Assembly: GCA_963666945.2 (NCBI GenBank)
Contig: CAXXRT010000041.1
Span: 1-40,177, forward strand
Direction: 5' to 3'
DNA: 40,177 nucleotides
Origin: G963666945 sp963666945
Lineage (GTDB): Bacteria > Bacteroidota > Bacteroidia > Bacteroidales > Marinifilaceae
The first letter of the stretch is position 1, and every line of letters begins with the position of its first letter. Position numbers and translations under genes: made by a program. Positions 1 to 9,102 of the stretch are shown here, piece by piece. The notes under the pieces were generated by a model. That model was not told the origin of the DNA and searched no databases. It saw only the letters and a program-made list of their open reading frames with translations.

Positions 1-1035
1 AGGAAGAAGTGTGTCTTTTGACTTTTCTACAGGCTTTGGAGCAACACTAAAGTATAGCTTTTTTCCATTTAAAGAGAAATAAATATTACTGTGTGGATGT
101 ACTGTCCAGTCTTTGTATATTTCTTTAGTCAAAGTATCAACCAATTTATAGGGGACCTCTGTATTAACCGATTTATAGAAAAGACTGTATACCTTTGTCT
201 TGGTAGTATCGTTTGTGAAAACATAAGCCAGTTGAAGTCCGTCTTTTGAAAGAGTAACCTTCTTGTAATCATCCTTTTCTCCTTTTGACAGAGTTTTCAG
301 TTCTTCTGTTGTTGTATCGAAAATGCAAAGATTAGATATTTTAAGCGTATCACCACTTTCTTGAACAAAAGCAATAGTTCTACCGTTTTTGGATATCTGG
401 TAATCAGTTACATTTGAATAGCTGTGCTTAATATTTTTAAGAGGATTGAATATTACAAGTTCATCTCCGCTAAGCTTTACTTTTTTCTTCTTATTATTCT
501 TATTGAGGTTATTATTTCCATTTTTGGAATTTTTCTCGTCATTTTTATTTTTTGTTGTATCTTTTTTCTCTTCTTTCTTATAAAGGTAGGCAAACCAATT
601 AGAATCGTCCATAGGTGTTTTAAAAGACTTAAGAGAAGGAACTTTTATTATTTCGTTTTCATTTTTTATCCATATGCCCAGTGTATCGGCAGGCATTTTA
701 TCTTGCTTTACCTTTTTAAGCTTTGCCTGTCTGATGGTATCAAAATGTGGCTTGATAGTAAATGCAACGTAATCCGATAGGGGAGAAAGTTTAGAGCTAA
801 CTGCTCTTTCTATTATTTCTTTTTTACCGGTTTCGTTGTTGTAAATATAAAGGTTGGCATCACCTTCCTGTGGAACAATATTAAAGACAACAATATTACC
901 ATCCTTGGAAATTTTGTGGTTCTTTAAATTTTTCCAGCCATCATATACATCGTGCGTTAAGGGTTTTTTATCTGTCTGTGCCAAGAGGTTCGCAGACAGC
1001 ATTAAAAGGAATAATCCAATTGTAATTACTCTCAT
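1..1035 (-). CDS. S9 family peptidase (prolyl oligopeptidase type), N-terminal part
   Basis: An open minus-strand frame runs from an ATG at 1033-1035 off the left edge, giving 345 codons without a stop. It starts with a signal peptide (MRVITIGLFLLMLSANLLAQ), so the product is exported. The mature start contains LTHDVYDGWKNLKNHKIS and repeated blade-like stretches such as YQISKNGRTIAFV, as in the N-terminal beta-propeller of Bacteroidota S9 peptidases. The catalytic alpha/beta-hydrolase half lies outside the window, so no Ser-Asp-His triad can be checked. A Lys/Asn-rich insert sits near residues 155-185. The gene is separated from ackA by a terminator and probably has its own promoter, but none was recognised. 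The family call rests on this N-terminal pattern only. Confidence 0.8.
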   Translation of the reverse strand, partial: MRVITIGLFLLMLSANLLAQTDKKPLTHDVYDGWKNLKNHKISKDGNIVVFNIVPQEGDANLYIYNNETGKKEIIERAVSSKLSPLSDYVAFTIKPHFDTIRQAKLKKVKQDKMPADTLGIWIKNENEIIKVPSLKSFKTPMDDSNWFAYLYKKEEKKDTTKNKNDEKNSKNGNNNLNKNNKKKKVKLSGDELVIFNPLKNIKHSYSNVTDYQISKNGRTIAFVQESGDTLKISNLCIFDTTTEELKTLSKGEKDDYKKVTLSKDGLQLAYVFTNDTTKTKVYSLFYKSVNTEVPYKLVDTLTKEIYKDWTVHPHSNIYFSLNGKKLYFSVAPKPVEKSKDTLLP

Positions 1036-1147
1036 AAGTTTGTAAATTTATTTAGTGTTTGAATATTAATAATTTAAACAGGTTTTTCTGTTTTTATTAT
1101 ACTTAATATCTGTGGCTGTGCAAGTTAATTATTAATTTATAAAATAC

Positions 1148-1176
1148 AAAAAGAGGCTACCGGAATAGTAGCCTCT
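1148..1176 (-). terminator. Intrinsic terminator of ackA
   Basis: The 9-bp inverted repeat agaggctac (1152-1160) / gtagcctct (1168-1176) has a 7-nt loop. Read on the minus strand it is followed by a run of T (A-run 1148-1152 on plus). It lies 26 nt past the ackA stop, as expected for a rho-independent terminator. Confidence 0.8.
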
Positions 1177-1201
1177 CGATTGTAATATTATATATTTTTA
1201 A

Positions 1202-2407
1202 TTATAATGCAGCAACTAATTCTTTAGTATCAGTAGCAATTACTAATTCTTCGTTAGTTGTTACCATCATAACCTTAACTTTCGATCCTTCTTTTGTTAG
1301 AACTTTATCTTCACCTCTATGCTTGTAATTGGCATCGTCGTCGAAGTCAACACCTAAGTAACCAAGTGTTTCACATGATTTCTTACGTGTAGTCCAGTCG
1401 TTCTCACCTATACCACCTGTAAAGATAATTAAGTCAACACCACCAAGAACAGCAGAATAAGCACCAATATATTTACGTACTCTGTAAGAGAACATGTCAA
1501 GAGCAAGTTGAGCTCTCTCGTTTCCTTCAGCAGCAGCCTCTTCAAGATCTCTACAGTCACTCGAAACACCTGAAACACCCATCATTCCTGATTCTTTGTT
1601 TACAAGATTGTTGGCTTCTTCTAAATTCATATTTTTCTTAGCCGCAATGTAAAGAAGAGCACCAAGGTCAAGGTTACCTGTTCTTGTTCCCATCAAAAGG
1701 CCTTCGTTAGGAGTGAATCCCATTGAAGTATCAACAGATTTACCTCCGTCTATAGCACAAATTGAAGCGCCGTTACCAAGGTGACAAGTAATTATTTTTT
1801 TATCTTCTATATTCCATCCCAAGCTATCACATGCCTTTTGAGCAACAAATTTGTGAGATGTTCCGTGGAAACCATATCTTCTTACTGCATTATTTTCGTA
1901 GTACTCGTAAGGGATACCGTACATATATGCATACTTAGGAATAGATTGGTGAAATGATGTATCGAAAACAGCAACCTGAGGTACCCCTGGAAGAATATTT
2001 TCCATACTTAAAATACCTTTAAGGTTTGCAGGGTTATGAAGAGGAGCCAGTTCACAACAAGCTTCTATCTTTTTCTTTGCGTCCTCGTCAACGATAACAC
2101 TACCTGAGAAGTATTCTCCACCGTGAGCAACTCTGTGACCAACAGCATTAATTTCTTTAATGTCAGAAATAACTCCGTGATCAGGATCGGTAACAGCTTT
2201 TAAAATAAAGTCGATACCTACACCGTGATTAGCAATAGGCTCATTAACTTCATATTTATCTTTACCTGTTGGTTTATGAGTAAAGATCCCCTCTGTCAAA
2301 CCAATTTTCTCAACTAAACCTTTTGCTAAAACGTTAGCGCCATTGCTCATATCAAGTAATTGATACTTGATTGAAGAACTACCACAATTTAATACTAATA
2401 CATTCAT
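1202..2407 (-). CDS. ackA: Acetate kinase
   Basis: Cytosolic enzyme that interconverts acetyl phosphate + ADP and acetate + ATP, the ATP-yielding last step of acetate fermentation. The 401-residue length is typical of the family. The N-terminal signature NCGSSSIKY begins at residue 7, and the second acetokinase signature YGFHGTSH lies near residue 177. GNGASICAI and GTRTGNLD phosphate-binding segments and a late FTGGIGEN motif are also present. It lies 97 nt downstream of pta on the same strand, the usual pta-ackA order, and ends at a terminator. The reading frame is intact, unlike its partner pta. Identity is secure. It is a paralogue of the butyrate kinase at 22.7 kb, which belongs to the same ASKHA superfamily but is clearly distinct. 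Confidence 0.97.
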   Translation of the reverse strand: MNVLVLNCGSSSIKYQLLDMSNGANVLAKGLVEKIGLTEGIFTHKPTGKDKYEVNEPIANHGVGIDFILKAVTDPDHGVISDIKEINAVGHRVAHGGEYFSGSVIVDEDAKKKIEACCELAPLHNPANLKGILSMENILPGVPQVAVFDTSFHQSIPKYAYMYGIPYEYYENNAVRRYGFHGTSHKFVAQKACDSLGWNIEDKKIITCHLGNGASICAIDGGKSVDTSMGFTPNEGLLMGTRTGNLDLGALLYIAAKKNMNLEEANNLVNKESGMMGVSGVSSDCRDLEEAAAEGNERAQLALDMFSYRVRKYIGAYSAVLGGVDLIIFTGGIGENDWTTRKKSCETLGYLGVDFDDDANYKHRGEDKVLTKEGSKVKVMMVTTNEELVIATDTKELVAAL

Positions 2408-2504
2408 TTCTCTAAAAAAATATTACAAATTTCGTCTATTGAATTTTAACTTTTGCGCGAAAATATTTTATAGTCAAAAGGGAGGAAACCCTCCCTGATA
2501 TATT

Positions 2505-3507
2505 TTACATTCCTGCTGCCTGATTTGCAGTGATAGCCACAAGATTCACTATGTCGCTCACAGAACAACCTCTTGACAGGTCGTTGATAGGAGCAGCCAT
2601 ACCCTGTAATACAGGACCAACAGCTTCAGCACCTGCCATCCTCTGAACAAGTTTGTAGCCAATGTTACCTACTTCAAGTGTTGGAAAAACAAGAACGTTA
2701 GCTTTACCTGCCACTTCACTTCCAGGAGCTTTTTTAGCACCAACAGCTTCAATAATAGCAGCATCAGCCTGTAATTCTCCGTCGATCATAATATCCGGAG
2801 CCATTTCTTTTGCCAGTCTTGTTGCTTCCACTACTTTGTCAACCATTTCGTGTTTAGCAGAACCTTTAGTTGAGAAACTCAACATAGCCACTCTTGGCTC
2901 CATTTCAGCAATTGCTTTAGTCGTTCTTGCTGTTGCAACAGCGATCTCAGCTAATTCGCTTGCTGTTGGATTTGGGGTGAACAGCACAGTCAGCAAAAAC
3001 CATAAGACCATCGTTACCGAATTGTTTATCTTTAAGGAACATAAGGAAAGCACCCGATACAACTGATATACCTGGCATAGTTTTAACAATTTGGAAAGCA
3101 GGACGTAGAACATCACCGGTAGCATTTTGGGCACCAGCAACCTCACCATCAGCATCTCCATTTTTTATCATTAAGGTTGCTAGATACAAAGGATCTTTTG
3201 TCAACTCTAATGCTTTTTCTTTAGTCATACCCTTTTTCTTTCTTAGTTCTACTAAGATATCAGCGTATGTATCTAATTTATCGTGATTTTCAGGATCAAC
3301 GATAGTAGCCTTATCAATATTGTTTAAACCATACTCTGCTGCAAGTCTTTCAATCTCAGCTTTGTTTCCAATAAGAATAATCTGAGCAAGACCTTCTCTG
3401 ATAATTTCATCAGCAGCTTTTAATGTACGTTCTTCTGTACCTTCTGGAAGCACAATTCTTTTGTTGTGCTTCTTTGCATTTTCTTTAATTTTTTGCAACA
3501 AATCCAT
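2505..3507 (-). pseudogene. pta: Phosphate acetyltransferase, interrupted by a single-base frameshift
   Basis: The enzyme transfers acetyl between CoA and phosphate, feeding AckA. The first frame (3507 to 2947) begins MDLLQKIKENAKKHNKRIVLPE and runs to DCAVHPKSN before hitting a stop. The conserved continuation PNPTASELAEIAVATART through to the end (AITANQAAGM) is in the next frame. Skipping one C of the CCCC run at 2974-2977 joins the two into about 333 residues, the normal length of the short Pta family, with DCAVHPNPT restored at the junction. Both halves look conserved, with no other damage. Candidates are a sequencing or assembly error, a recent inactivation, or +1 slippage at CAC-CCC-A. 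The first is the simplest. A promoter box lies 43 nt upstream. Confidence 0.9.
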
Positions 3508-3549
3508 TTGTATATCAGTGTTTTATGAATGAGTGATCATTATTTAGCG

Positions 3550-3557
3550 CAAAAGTA
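3550..3557 (-). promoter_or_regulatory. Bacteroidota-type -7 box for pta-ackA
   Basis: Minus-strand TACTTTTG (caaaagta on plus) matches TAnnTTTG, the -7 element of the Bacteroidota housekeeping sigma factor. It is 43 nt upstream of the pta start. No clear -33 TTTG was found at the usual spacing. Confidence 0.55.
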
Positions 3558-3670
3558 TAAATAATTACTAATAAAAAGAACTTTTTACCTTTATAATTGT
3601 GTTAAAGACTATTAAATGAAAGGCGGAAATATTATACATTGAATATTATTATAATCATACAAGAAATATG

Positions 3671-3678
3671 TATATTTG
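3671..3678 (+). promoter_or_regulatory. Bacteroidota-type -7 box for the antiporter gene
   Basis: TATATTTG matches TAnnTTTG, 30 nt before the ATG at 3709. It would place transcription start near 3685. The -33 element is not convincing. Confidence 0.5.
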
Positions 3679-3708
3679 GCCTGTTAAAACATAAGAATTC
3701 ATATTAAT

Positions 3709-4929
3709 ATGAGTAGTACACTTCCAAGTATTAGTCCCTATACATACATAATAATTGCATCTGTAATTGTTATAATTTCGTTCATCTTTAATCACATAGC
3801 AAATAAGACCTCTGTTCCAAGTGTTATAATGCTAATAGGATTGGGTATAATAATAAATTATACATTGAAATATATAGGTATTCCTGAACTTAATTTACTT
3901 GGAGAGCTGGAACTACTAGGTATAGTCGGACTTATAATGATTGTTTTGGAGGCAGCCCTCGATCTGGAGCTGTCAAAAGAAAAGTGGCCCGTTTTATGGA
4001 AAGCATTTGTCTCGGCATTGGTAGGGATTGTATCTTATGTCTTGATTATAGCCTTTGTTATTCAGATGTTTATGACAAGTATTGACTATTTGACAGCTTT
4101 AATATATGCAATCCCAATATCTATAATGAGCAGCGCTATTGTGATTCCCAGCGTAAATAAATTGTGCAAGCAAAAAAAGGAATTCATGATCTACGAGTCA
4201 ACCTTTGCAGATATTCTGGGCATTATGTTTTTCTACTTTCTTATAGGTAATATTGAGGCTACAAGTGTTGGTGAGATAGGGGCATCTGTCATTCTGAATA
4301 TATTAATAACAATATCATTTTCTTTTATTTCTACATATATACTTCTTTATATATTTCAGAAGTTTGAATCCGATATTAAGATATTTGTTTTTCTTGCTGT
4401 TTTAATAGCTCTTTATGCAGCAGGTAAGATGTTTCATCTTTCTGCTCTGCTTATTATACTCGTATTCGGATTGGTACTGGAAAACAGGCATATCTTTATA
4501 TTTAAAAGTATTCAGAAATATTTCGATCATGATTCAATAACAGAGGTCTTTAAGGATTTTAAGGTCTTGACTATAGAAACTGCATTTATAGTAAGAACAT
4601 TTTTCTTTGTGATATTTGGTATGACAATATCACTTTCATCATTATTGAGTTTCAATGTTTTTGCAGTAAGTATGGTTTCTCTTGTGATAATATACGGACT
4701 AAGGTTTGTATTTCTTAAAACCTTGCTTAAAAAAGATATTTCACCTCAATTATTTATTGCCCCAAGGGGATTGATATCTATTCTGCTCTTTTTCAATATC
4801 CCTTCTGAATTTCAGATTGATGATTTTGAGTCGGGGATAATACTATTTATTATTATTACAACATGTCTATTAATGGCCGTATCTATGGTCAGAGATAGTA
4901 GAGGAAAAAATTGTAATCCAATAACCTAA
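3709..4929 (+). CDS. Cation:proton antiporter (CPA family)
   Basis: Integral inner-membrane protein of 406 residues with roughly a dozen hydrophobic segments, as in the Na+/H+ exchanger domain family. It would exchange monovalent cations for protons. Family features are a polar STFAD segment inside a membrane helix near residue 165 (the ion-binding Asp region of CPA antiporters) and the late arginine-containing helix start APRGLISILLFF near residue 350. There is no C-terminal TrkA/RCK regulatory domain, so this is the short form. The start at 3709 follows a TAnnTTTG box. The stop is only 4 nt before the next gene, implying cotranscription with a secreted protease, an unexpected pairing. The transported ion cannot be read from sequence. 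Confidence 0.85.
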   Translation: MSSTLPSISPYTYIIIASVIVIISFIFNHIANKTSVPSVIMLIGLGIIINYTLKYIGIPELNLLGELELLGIVGLIMIVLEAALDLELSKEKWPVLWKAFVSALVGIVSYVLIIAFVIQMFMTSIDYLTALIYAIPISIMSSAIVIPSVNKLCKQKKEFMIYESTFADILGIMFFYFLIGNIEATSVGEIGASVILNILITISFSFISTYILLYIFQKFESDIKIFVFLAVLIALYAAGKMFHLSALLIILVFGLVLENRHIFIFKSIQKYFDHDSITEVFKDFKVLTIETAFIVRTFFFVIFGMTISLSSLLSFNVFAVSMVSLVIIYGLRFVFLKTLLKKDISPQLFIAPRGLISILLFFNIPSEFQIDDFESGIILFIIITTCLLMAVSMVRDSRGKNCNPIT

Positions 4930-4933
4930 TATT

Positions 4934-7324
4934 ATGTGTAGATATTTATTTGCTTTAATTTTTTCACTATTACTTTTTGCAGGGAATGCTACCTCACAGA
5001 TATCTCATGGAGGTAAACCTTATTTTAAAGAGGCTCCAAAAGACATTAGGAAAGTAAAGAAATTAAGCAGATTAGCCAAATCATCCGGGATCTCAGGTAC
5101 TAAATCGATGTATCAGAAATCAACATTAAAGGTTGTGAAGTATGCAGAGGAGGTCAATTCGGAATACGATATATTGAAAACTGAATTGTCGGATACTATT
5201 AATGATGTAGTTGTAAAGCGATTGACAATAGAATCGGAGGGTGCTTATTCTCTCAGTCTTCATTTTAATGATTTTGAATTAACTCATGGTGCAAAATTAT
5301 TCATATATAATGAGTATAAGACAATAGGTTCTTTTACTTATAAGAACAATAAGGACTATAAATCGTTTGCAACTCAGGCAATTCCAGGAGATAATCTTAC
5401 TGTTGAATTATCTTATCCATTAGGAGAGAATCCAATCTTAAAGCTTGATAAGACTTATCATGGTATAAAGGATATCTTTAGAAAATCAGATCTTAATTAT
5501 GGTACGAGTGCTTCCTGTAATGTAAATATTAACTGTCCTGAAGGTGATGAATGGCAGCTGGAAAAAAAGGCTATATGTCAGATTACTTCGAGAAATTTGC
5601 TTTTTACTGGAGTACTGATTAATACCAGTGAGTATGATGCTACTCCATATGTTTTGACTGCTATGCATGCAATAAAGATCAATAAATGGACTCCGAAAGA
5701 AGAAGATAATCGGGCACAGGATGCTATTTTTTATTTTGGATATGAGTCATTGAATTGTGATGGTTCTGATTTACAAGAATTCAAAACAACCGAAGGTTCT
5801 GAGCTTATTGCAATGCCTGATAGTATTGATTTTGCGCTATTAAAATTAAGTAGTGGTATTCCAAGTGGTTATAACCCAGTATTTGCGGGAATAAATATCA
5901 ATGGTTATCCTGCACAAAAAAGTGTATGTATCCACCATCCTGATGGTGATATTAAAAAAATATCAACTAATGAAGACCCCGTAACAAGTGTGACTTATAC
6001 AGATCAAGCTATTAATGTTTTACCTAATTCCCATTGGTTGGTAGAAAGTTGGGAAAAAGGGACAACAGAAGGTGGATCTTCAGGATGTCCTTTATTTGAT
6101 GAAAATCACCTTGTGGTAGGTACTTTATCTGGAGGAGGTGAGCCATGTAGTGAAAAAATATTTGATAATTTTTCTAAAATCACATTTGCCTGGAACTATT
6201 ATAATGATAAAGACAAACAACTTGCACATTGGCTAAATTCGTCTGGGAAAGATCTATTGGCTTTGGGTGCTTATGCGCCATACGGCGAGAAATATATTGT
6301 ACCTATTGCGATGCCTGCACAAGCAGAATTGGAAAATGGTAGTGTATTTGTTTATGCTAATATCTATGGAGAAAGGGAAGGGGTTACATACGAATGGGAT
6401 TTTGGTGATGATGCCAGTCCTTCTATTTCTACAGGAACAGGTCCTTTCTGGGTTAAATATTCAGAACCTGGAGTAAAATCTGTTAAGGTTAAGATTTTTG
6501 AAAATGGTAGTTTGCTGACAGAAGTTGTAGATGATAATTTTGTAAGTATATCTAAGTATACGAGAATTGTTTGTGATAAAAACATTGCCTGCGAAGGAGA
6601 GGCTATTAGATTTGATGTTGAATACATCGCAGAAGACCTGGATTTGACTCATGAATGGGATTTTGGTGAAGGAGCAAATCCTCAAACATCTGATAAAAGT
6701 TATGATATTCAGGTAAAATACAATAGTTCTGGCTTTAAAACTATTAAACTTAATACATATAGGGGAGAAGAATTAGTAGAAAGCATAGTAAAATATTCAT
6801 ATTTGAATATTTTAGAACCTCCGGTTTCAGATATAAGTTTTAAAATCAGTAATAATTCCGTTAGTTTTAATAACTATTCTCTAAATGCTGATTCATATTT
6901 GTGGGATTTTGGAGATGGTGAAGAAAGCCTGGAAGGGGAACCTGTTCATAATTATAATGAAATTAATAGGTACAATGTCATATTGGTCAGTTCGAGAGAG
7001 AACTGCGCTATAAAAGATACTTTAGAAACTTTTATTAACTTAAGTTATTGTGCAAATTTTAAGATTTATCCAAATCCCTCTAATGATATTGTAAAATTAG
7101 ATTTTAGAAATATTAAATCAGGAAATATAAAATACTGGATTTTTAATATTGAAGGTAAAACAGTATCAACAGGAAGTTTTAATCTTATCGATAATGTAAA
7201 TGATGATGATGATTCTGGTCATATTGTTACTTACGATGTATCTAATATTCCTGAGGGTATTTATTATATTAGGATTGCCGTAGATAACAAAATGATTACT
7301 AAGAAGATGGTTGTTGGCAATTAA
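4934..7324 (+). CDS. Secreted trypsin-like serine protease with PKD repeats and T9SS sorting domain
   Basis: A 796-residue exported protein. A signal peptide (about residues 1-22, ending ATSQ) is followed by a propeptide-like region, then a chymotrypsin-fold protease with His245 in VLTAMHAI, Asp299 in DFALLKL and Ser383 in GGSSGCPLF, a complete triad. This resembles lysyl-endopeptidase-type enzymes. Three PKD-like modules follow, each marked by a WDFG motif near residues 487, 574 and 657. The C-terminus carries a type A T9SS sorting domain: YPNPSND near residue 711, then GIYYIRI and a basic KKMVV end. It should therefore be secreted through the outer membrane by the type IX system and anchored at, or released from, the surface. 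Substrate preference is unknown. It starts 4 nt after the antiporter stop. Confidence 0.9.
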   Translation: MCRYLFALIFSLLLFAGNATSQISHGGKPYFKEAPKDIRKVKKLSRLAKSSGISGTKSMYQKSTLKVVKYAEEVNSEYDILKTELSDTINDVVVKRLTIESEGAYSLSLHFNDFELTHGAKLFIYNEYKTIGSFTYKNNKDYKSFATQAIPGDNLTVELSYPLGENPILKLDKTYHGIKDIFRKSDLNYGTSASCNVNINCPEGDEWQLEKKAICQITSRNLLFTGVLINTSEYDATPYVLTAMHAIKINKWTPKEEDNRAQDAIFYFGYESLNCDGSDLQEFKTTEGSELIAMPDSIDFALLKLSSGIPSGYNPVFAGININGYPAQKSVCIHHPDGDIKKISTNEDPVTSVTYTDQAINVLPNSHWLVESWEKGTTEGGSSGCPLFDENHLVVGTLSGGGEPCSEKIFDNFSKITFAWNYYNDKDKQLAHWLNSSGKDLLALGAYAPYGEKYIVPIAMPAQAELENGSVFVYANIYGEREGVTYEWDFGDDASPSISTGTGPFWVKYSEPGVKSVKVKIFENGSLLTEVVDDNFVSISKYTRIVCDKNIACEGEAIRFDVEYIAEDLDLTHEWDFGEGANPQTSDKSYDIQVKYNSSGFKTIKLNTYRGEELVESIVKYSYLNILEPPVSDISFKISNNSVSFNNYSLNADSYLWDFGDGEESLEGEPVHNYNEINRYNVILVSSRENCAIKDTLETFINLSYCANFKIYPNPSNDIVKLDFRNIKSGNIKYWIFNIEGKTVSTGSFNLIDNVNDDDDSGHIVTYDVSNIPEGIYYIRIAVDNKMITKKMVVGN

Positions 7325-7429
7325 TTGGCTGTGCTTGAAGTACAGGTTTGCTGATTTCTGATTTGTCTAAAAGTATTGCATTTTTTGCATATTATTCAGT
7401 GTAAAAAATTATAAACAAAGGAAAATATT

Positions 7430-7437
7430 TATATTTG
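7430..7437 (+). promoter_or_regulatory. Bacteroidota-type -7 box for fabG
   Basis: TATATTTG matches TAnnTTTG. It lies directly upstream of a perfect palindrome (7445-7479) that would start at or next to the transcription start, leaving a leader of about 160 nt before fabG. No good -33 box was found. Confidence 0.45.
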
Positions 7438-7444
7438 TTATCGT

Positions 7445-7479
7445 AAAATTGACAAAAAGAGGGTGTTTTTGTCAATTTT
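7445..7479 (+). promoter_or_regulatory. Perfect 14-bp inverted repeat in the fabG leader
   Basis: Arms aaaattgacaaaaa (7445-7458) and tttttgtcaatttt (7466-7479) flank a 7-nt loop gagggtg. There is no T-run after the right arm, so it is not a standard terminator for the protease gene upstream. Its position just after a -7 box fits an operator or a 5'-end mRNA hairpin. Confidence 0.6.
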
Positions 7480-7606
7480 GCGTATAAAAGAGAATGTGAT
7501 TATCCTTACTATCAATTATTTATTAATTACAGTAAGCATAATTTATGTTGGTTAGTCTTTATTGACTAAATAAATTTTGAACATTTAAAATTTAAAATTT
7601 TATATT

Positions 7607-8353
7607 ATGAAACTATTAGAAGGAAAAACAGCTATTATTACTGGTGCTTCAAGGGGTATTGGTAAAGCTGTAGCTTTAGAATTTGCAAAACAAGGATGTA
7701 ATGTTGCTTTTACTGATCTTTTTTACGATGAAGTAGCAAAAGCTACAGAAGAAGAGCTTGCTTCTTTTGGAGTAAAAGCAAAAGGATATGCTTCTGATGC
7801 AAGTAATTTCCAGGCTACTGACGAGGTTGTTAACGAAATAGTTAAAGAATTTGGAAGAGTTGATATTCTTGTAAATAATGCAGGTATCACTAAAGATACT
7901 TTATTAATGAGAATGACTGAAGCTCAGTGGGATGCAGTAATTAATGTTAACCTTAAGTCTGTATTCAATTTCACAAAAGCTGTTCAGCGTACTATGCTTA
8001 AGCAGAGATCAGGTTCTATTATTAACATGAGTTCTGTTGTTGGTGTGAGCGGTAATGCTGGTCAGGCTAACTATTCAGCATCTAAAGCTGGTATTATTGG
8101 ATTCACTAAGTCAGTTGCTAAAGAGCTTGGTTCAAGAAATATCCGTTCTAACGCTATTGCTCCAGGTTTCATTATCACAGAAATGACTGGTGCTCTTTCT
8201 GAAGAAGTAAGAGAAGAGTGGGCAAGCAAAATTCCATTGAAAAGAGGTGGTACTCCTGAGGATATCGCATCTGTATGTGTATTCCTGGGTTCTGATCTGT
8301 CAAGATACGTGACAGGACAAACTATCCACGTTTGCGGTGGTATGAATATGTAA
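7607..8353 (+). CDS. fabG: 3-oxoacyl-[acyl-carrier-protein] reductase
   Basis: NADPH-dependent short-chain dehydrogenase that reduces 3-oxoacyl-ACP in fatty acid elongation, in the cytosol. At 248 residues it is the standard length. TGASRGIG (from residue 12) binds the cofactor, NNAG lies near residue 90, the catalytic Ser is in NMSSVVG, and the catalytic Tyr156 and Lys160 are in YSASK. The C-terminal CVFLGSDLSRYVTGQ segment is typical of FabG. It stands alone with its own long leader, palindrome and terminator, away from other fab genes. Its codon use, rich in highly used codons such as GGT and GCT, suggests strong expression. SDR family assignments can blur, but these signatures favour FabG over other reductases. 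Confidence 0.92.
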   Translation: MKLLEGKTAIITGASRGIGKAVALEFAKQGCNVAFTDLFYDEVAKATEEELASFGVKAKGYASDASNFQATDEVVNEIVKEFGRVDILVNNAGITKDTLLMRMTEAQWDAVINVNLKSVFNFTKAVQRTMLKQRSGSIINMSSVVGVSGNAGQANYSASKAGIIGFTKSVAKELGSRNIRSNAIAPGFIITEMTGALSEEVREEWASKIPLKRGGTPEDIASVCVFLGSDLSRYVTGQTIHVCGGMNM

Positions 8354-8375
8354 AAATATTTTGCAAAATATATCT

Positions 8376-8408
8376 AAGGCTGGCCTTTTAGGGGGCTGGC
8401 CTTTTTTA
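8376..8408 (+). terminator. Intrinsic terminator of fabG
   Basis: aaggctggcc (8376-8385) pairs with ggctggcctt (8394-8403) through ten pairs, including two adjacent G-U wobbles, and a T-run follows. It lies 22 nt after the stop. Confidence 0.85.
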
Positions 8409-8478
8409 TTTATAAGATAAATATAATATTTTCAATATTTAACAAATAACAGATAATTTAGTTTTTATAAAAAAACAT

Positions 8479-8486
8479 TACTTTTG
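8479..8486 (+). promoter_or_regulatory. Bacteroidota-type -7 box for the ECF sigma gene
   Basis: TACTTTTG matches TAnnTTTG and lies 20 nt before the ATG at 8507, giving a very short leader of roughly 14 nt. Confidence 0.5.
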
Positions 8487-8506
8487 CGGCCTATAATTGT
8501 AATATT

Positions 8507-9037
8507 ATGGTCGGATTTTTAAAGAATAATAAAGAATTTGAGGAAATATTTAAAGAACATTATTCGGGACTTGTTGTGTATGCTAATAAGTATGTTGGCG
8601 TAAAGCAGGTTGCCGAGGATATTGTTCAGGATTTCTTTTATGATCTATGGAATAAAAGGGAAAGTATTATTATTCAGTCAAATATAAAATCATTTCTATT
8701 TCAATCTGTAAAAAATAACTGTCTTAATTACCTTTCCCGTGAAAAAAAAGATTATAAAGAGCTTGATTGTAATGCTTTCGAGGAGCAGGAACTATCTTTT
8801 CAGATAGATTATATCGAAAGAAACAAGATGATATATGATCTTTTAGAACAGCTTCCTGAACAGAGAAAGAATATATTTAAACTTTGCTGTATTGAAGGAT
8901 TAAAATACAGGGAAGTTGCAGAGGATCTGGGAATATCTGTAAATACCGTTAAGACTCAGATGGGTAGGGCTCTTTCTGAGCTTAGAAAATCCATTGATAA
9001 GGTAATCGTGTACTTCTTTGGAATATTTAAAAAATAA
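8507..9037 (+). CDS. ECF-type RNA polymerase sigma factor (FecI-like)
   Basis: A 176-residue cytosolic sigma-70 family protein with only regions 2 and 4. Region 2 spans about residues 14-50 (YVGVKQVAEDIVQDFFYDLW), binding core polymerase and the -10 element. Region 4, with a helix-turn-helix, lies at about 115-165 (LPEQRKNIFKL, YREVAEDLGISVNTVKT). It is followed by fecR, a TonB receptor with an STN domain and a DUF4249 lipoprotein, the usual transenvelope signalling arrangement in Bacteroidota. In that arrangement the ligand-bound receptor signals through FecR to free this sigma factor. Its targets probably include the receptor gene. The start at 8507 has no Shine-Dalgarno, as is normal here. 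Confidence 0.93.
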   Translation: MVGFLKNNKEFEEIFKEHYSGLVVYANKYVGVKQVAEDIVQDFFYDLWNKRESIIIQSNIKSFLFQSVKNNCLNYLSREKKDYKELDCNAFEEQELSFQIDYIERNKMIYDLLEQLPEQRKNIFKLCCIEGLKYREVAEDLGISVNTVKTQMGRALSELRKSIDKVIVYFFGIFKK

Positions 9038-9102
9038 TTTTTTCCATTTTACTGTCACCCTGTTTTTATTTTTCTGTGTCATGTAACTAAAATGTTCAAA
9101 CT

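Noticed and set aside
424..1045. Plus-strand frames of 118 and 63 codons
   Set aside because: They are antisense to the S9 peptidase, which has a clear signal peptide and family sequence; the plus-strand products are low-complexity hydrophobic.
2447..2475. Sequence tttgcgcgaaaa upstream of ackA as a third CGCGAA hairpin
   Set aside because: It lacks a stem; the bases around it do not pair as in the 10.1 kb element.
2662..3066. Plus-strand 134-codon frame opposite pta
   Set aside because: Shadow of pta; no ribosome site and no family resemblance, while pta is well conserved on the other strand.
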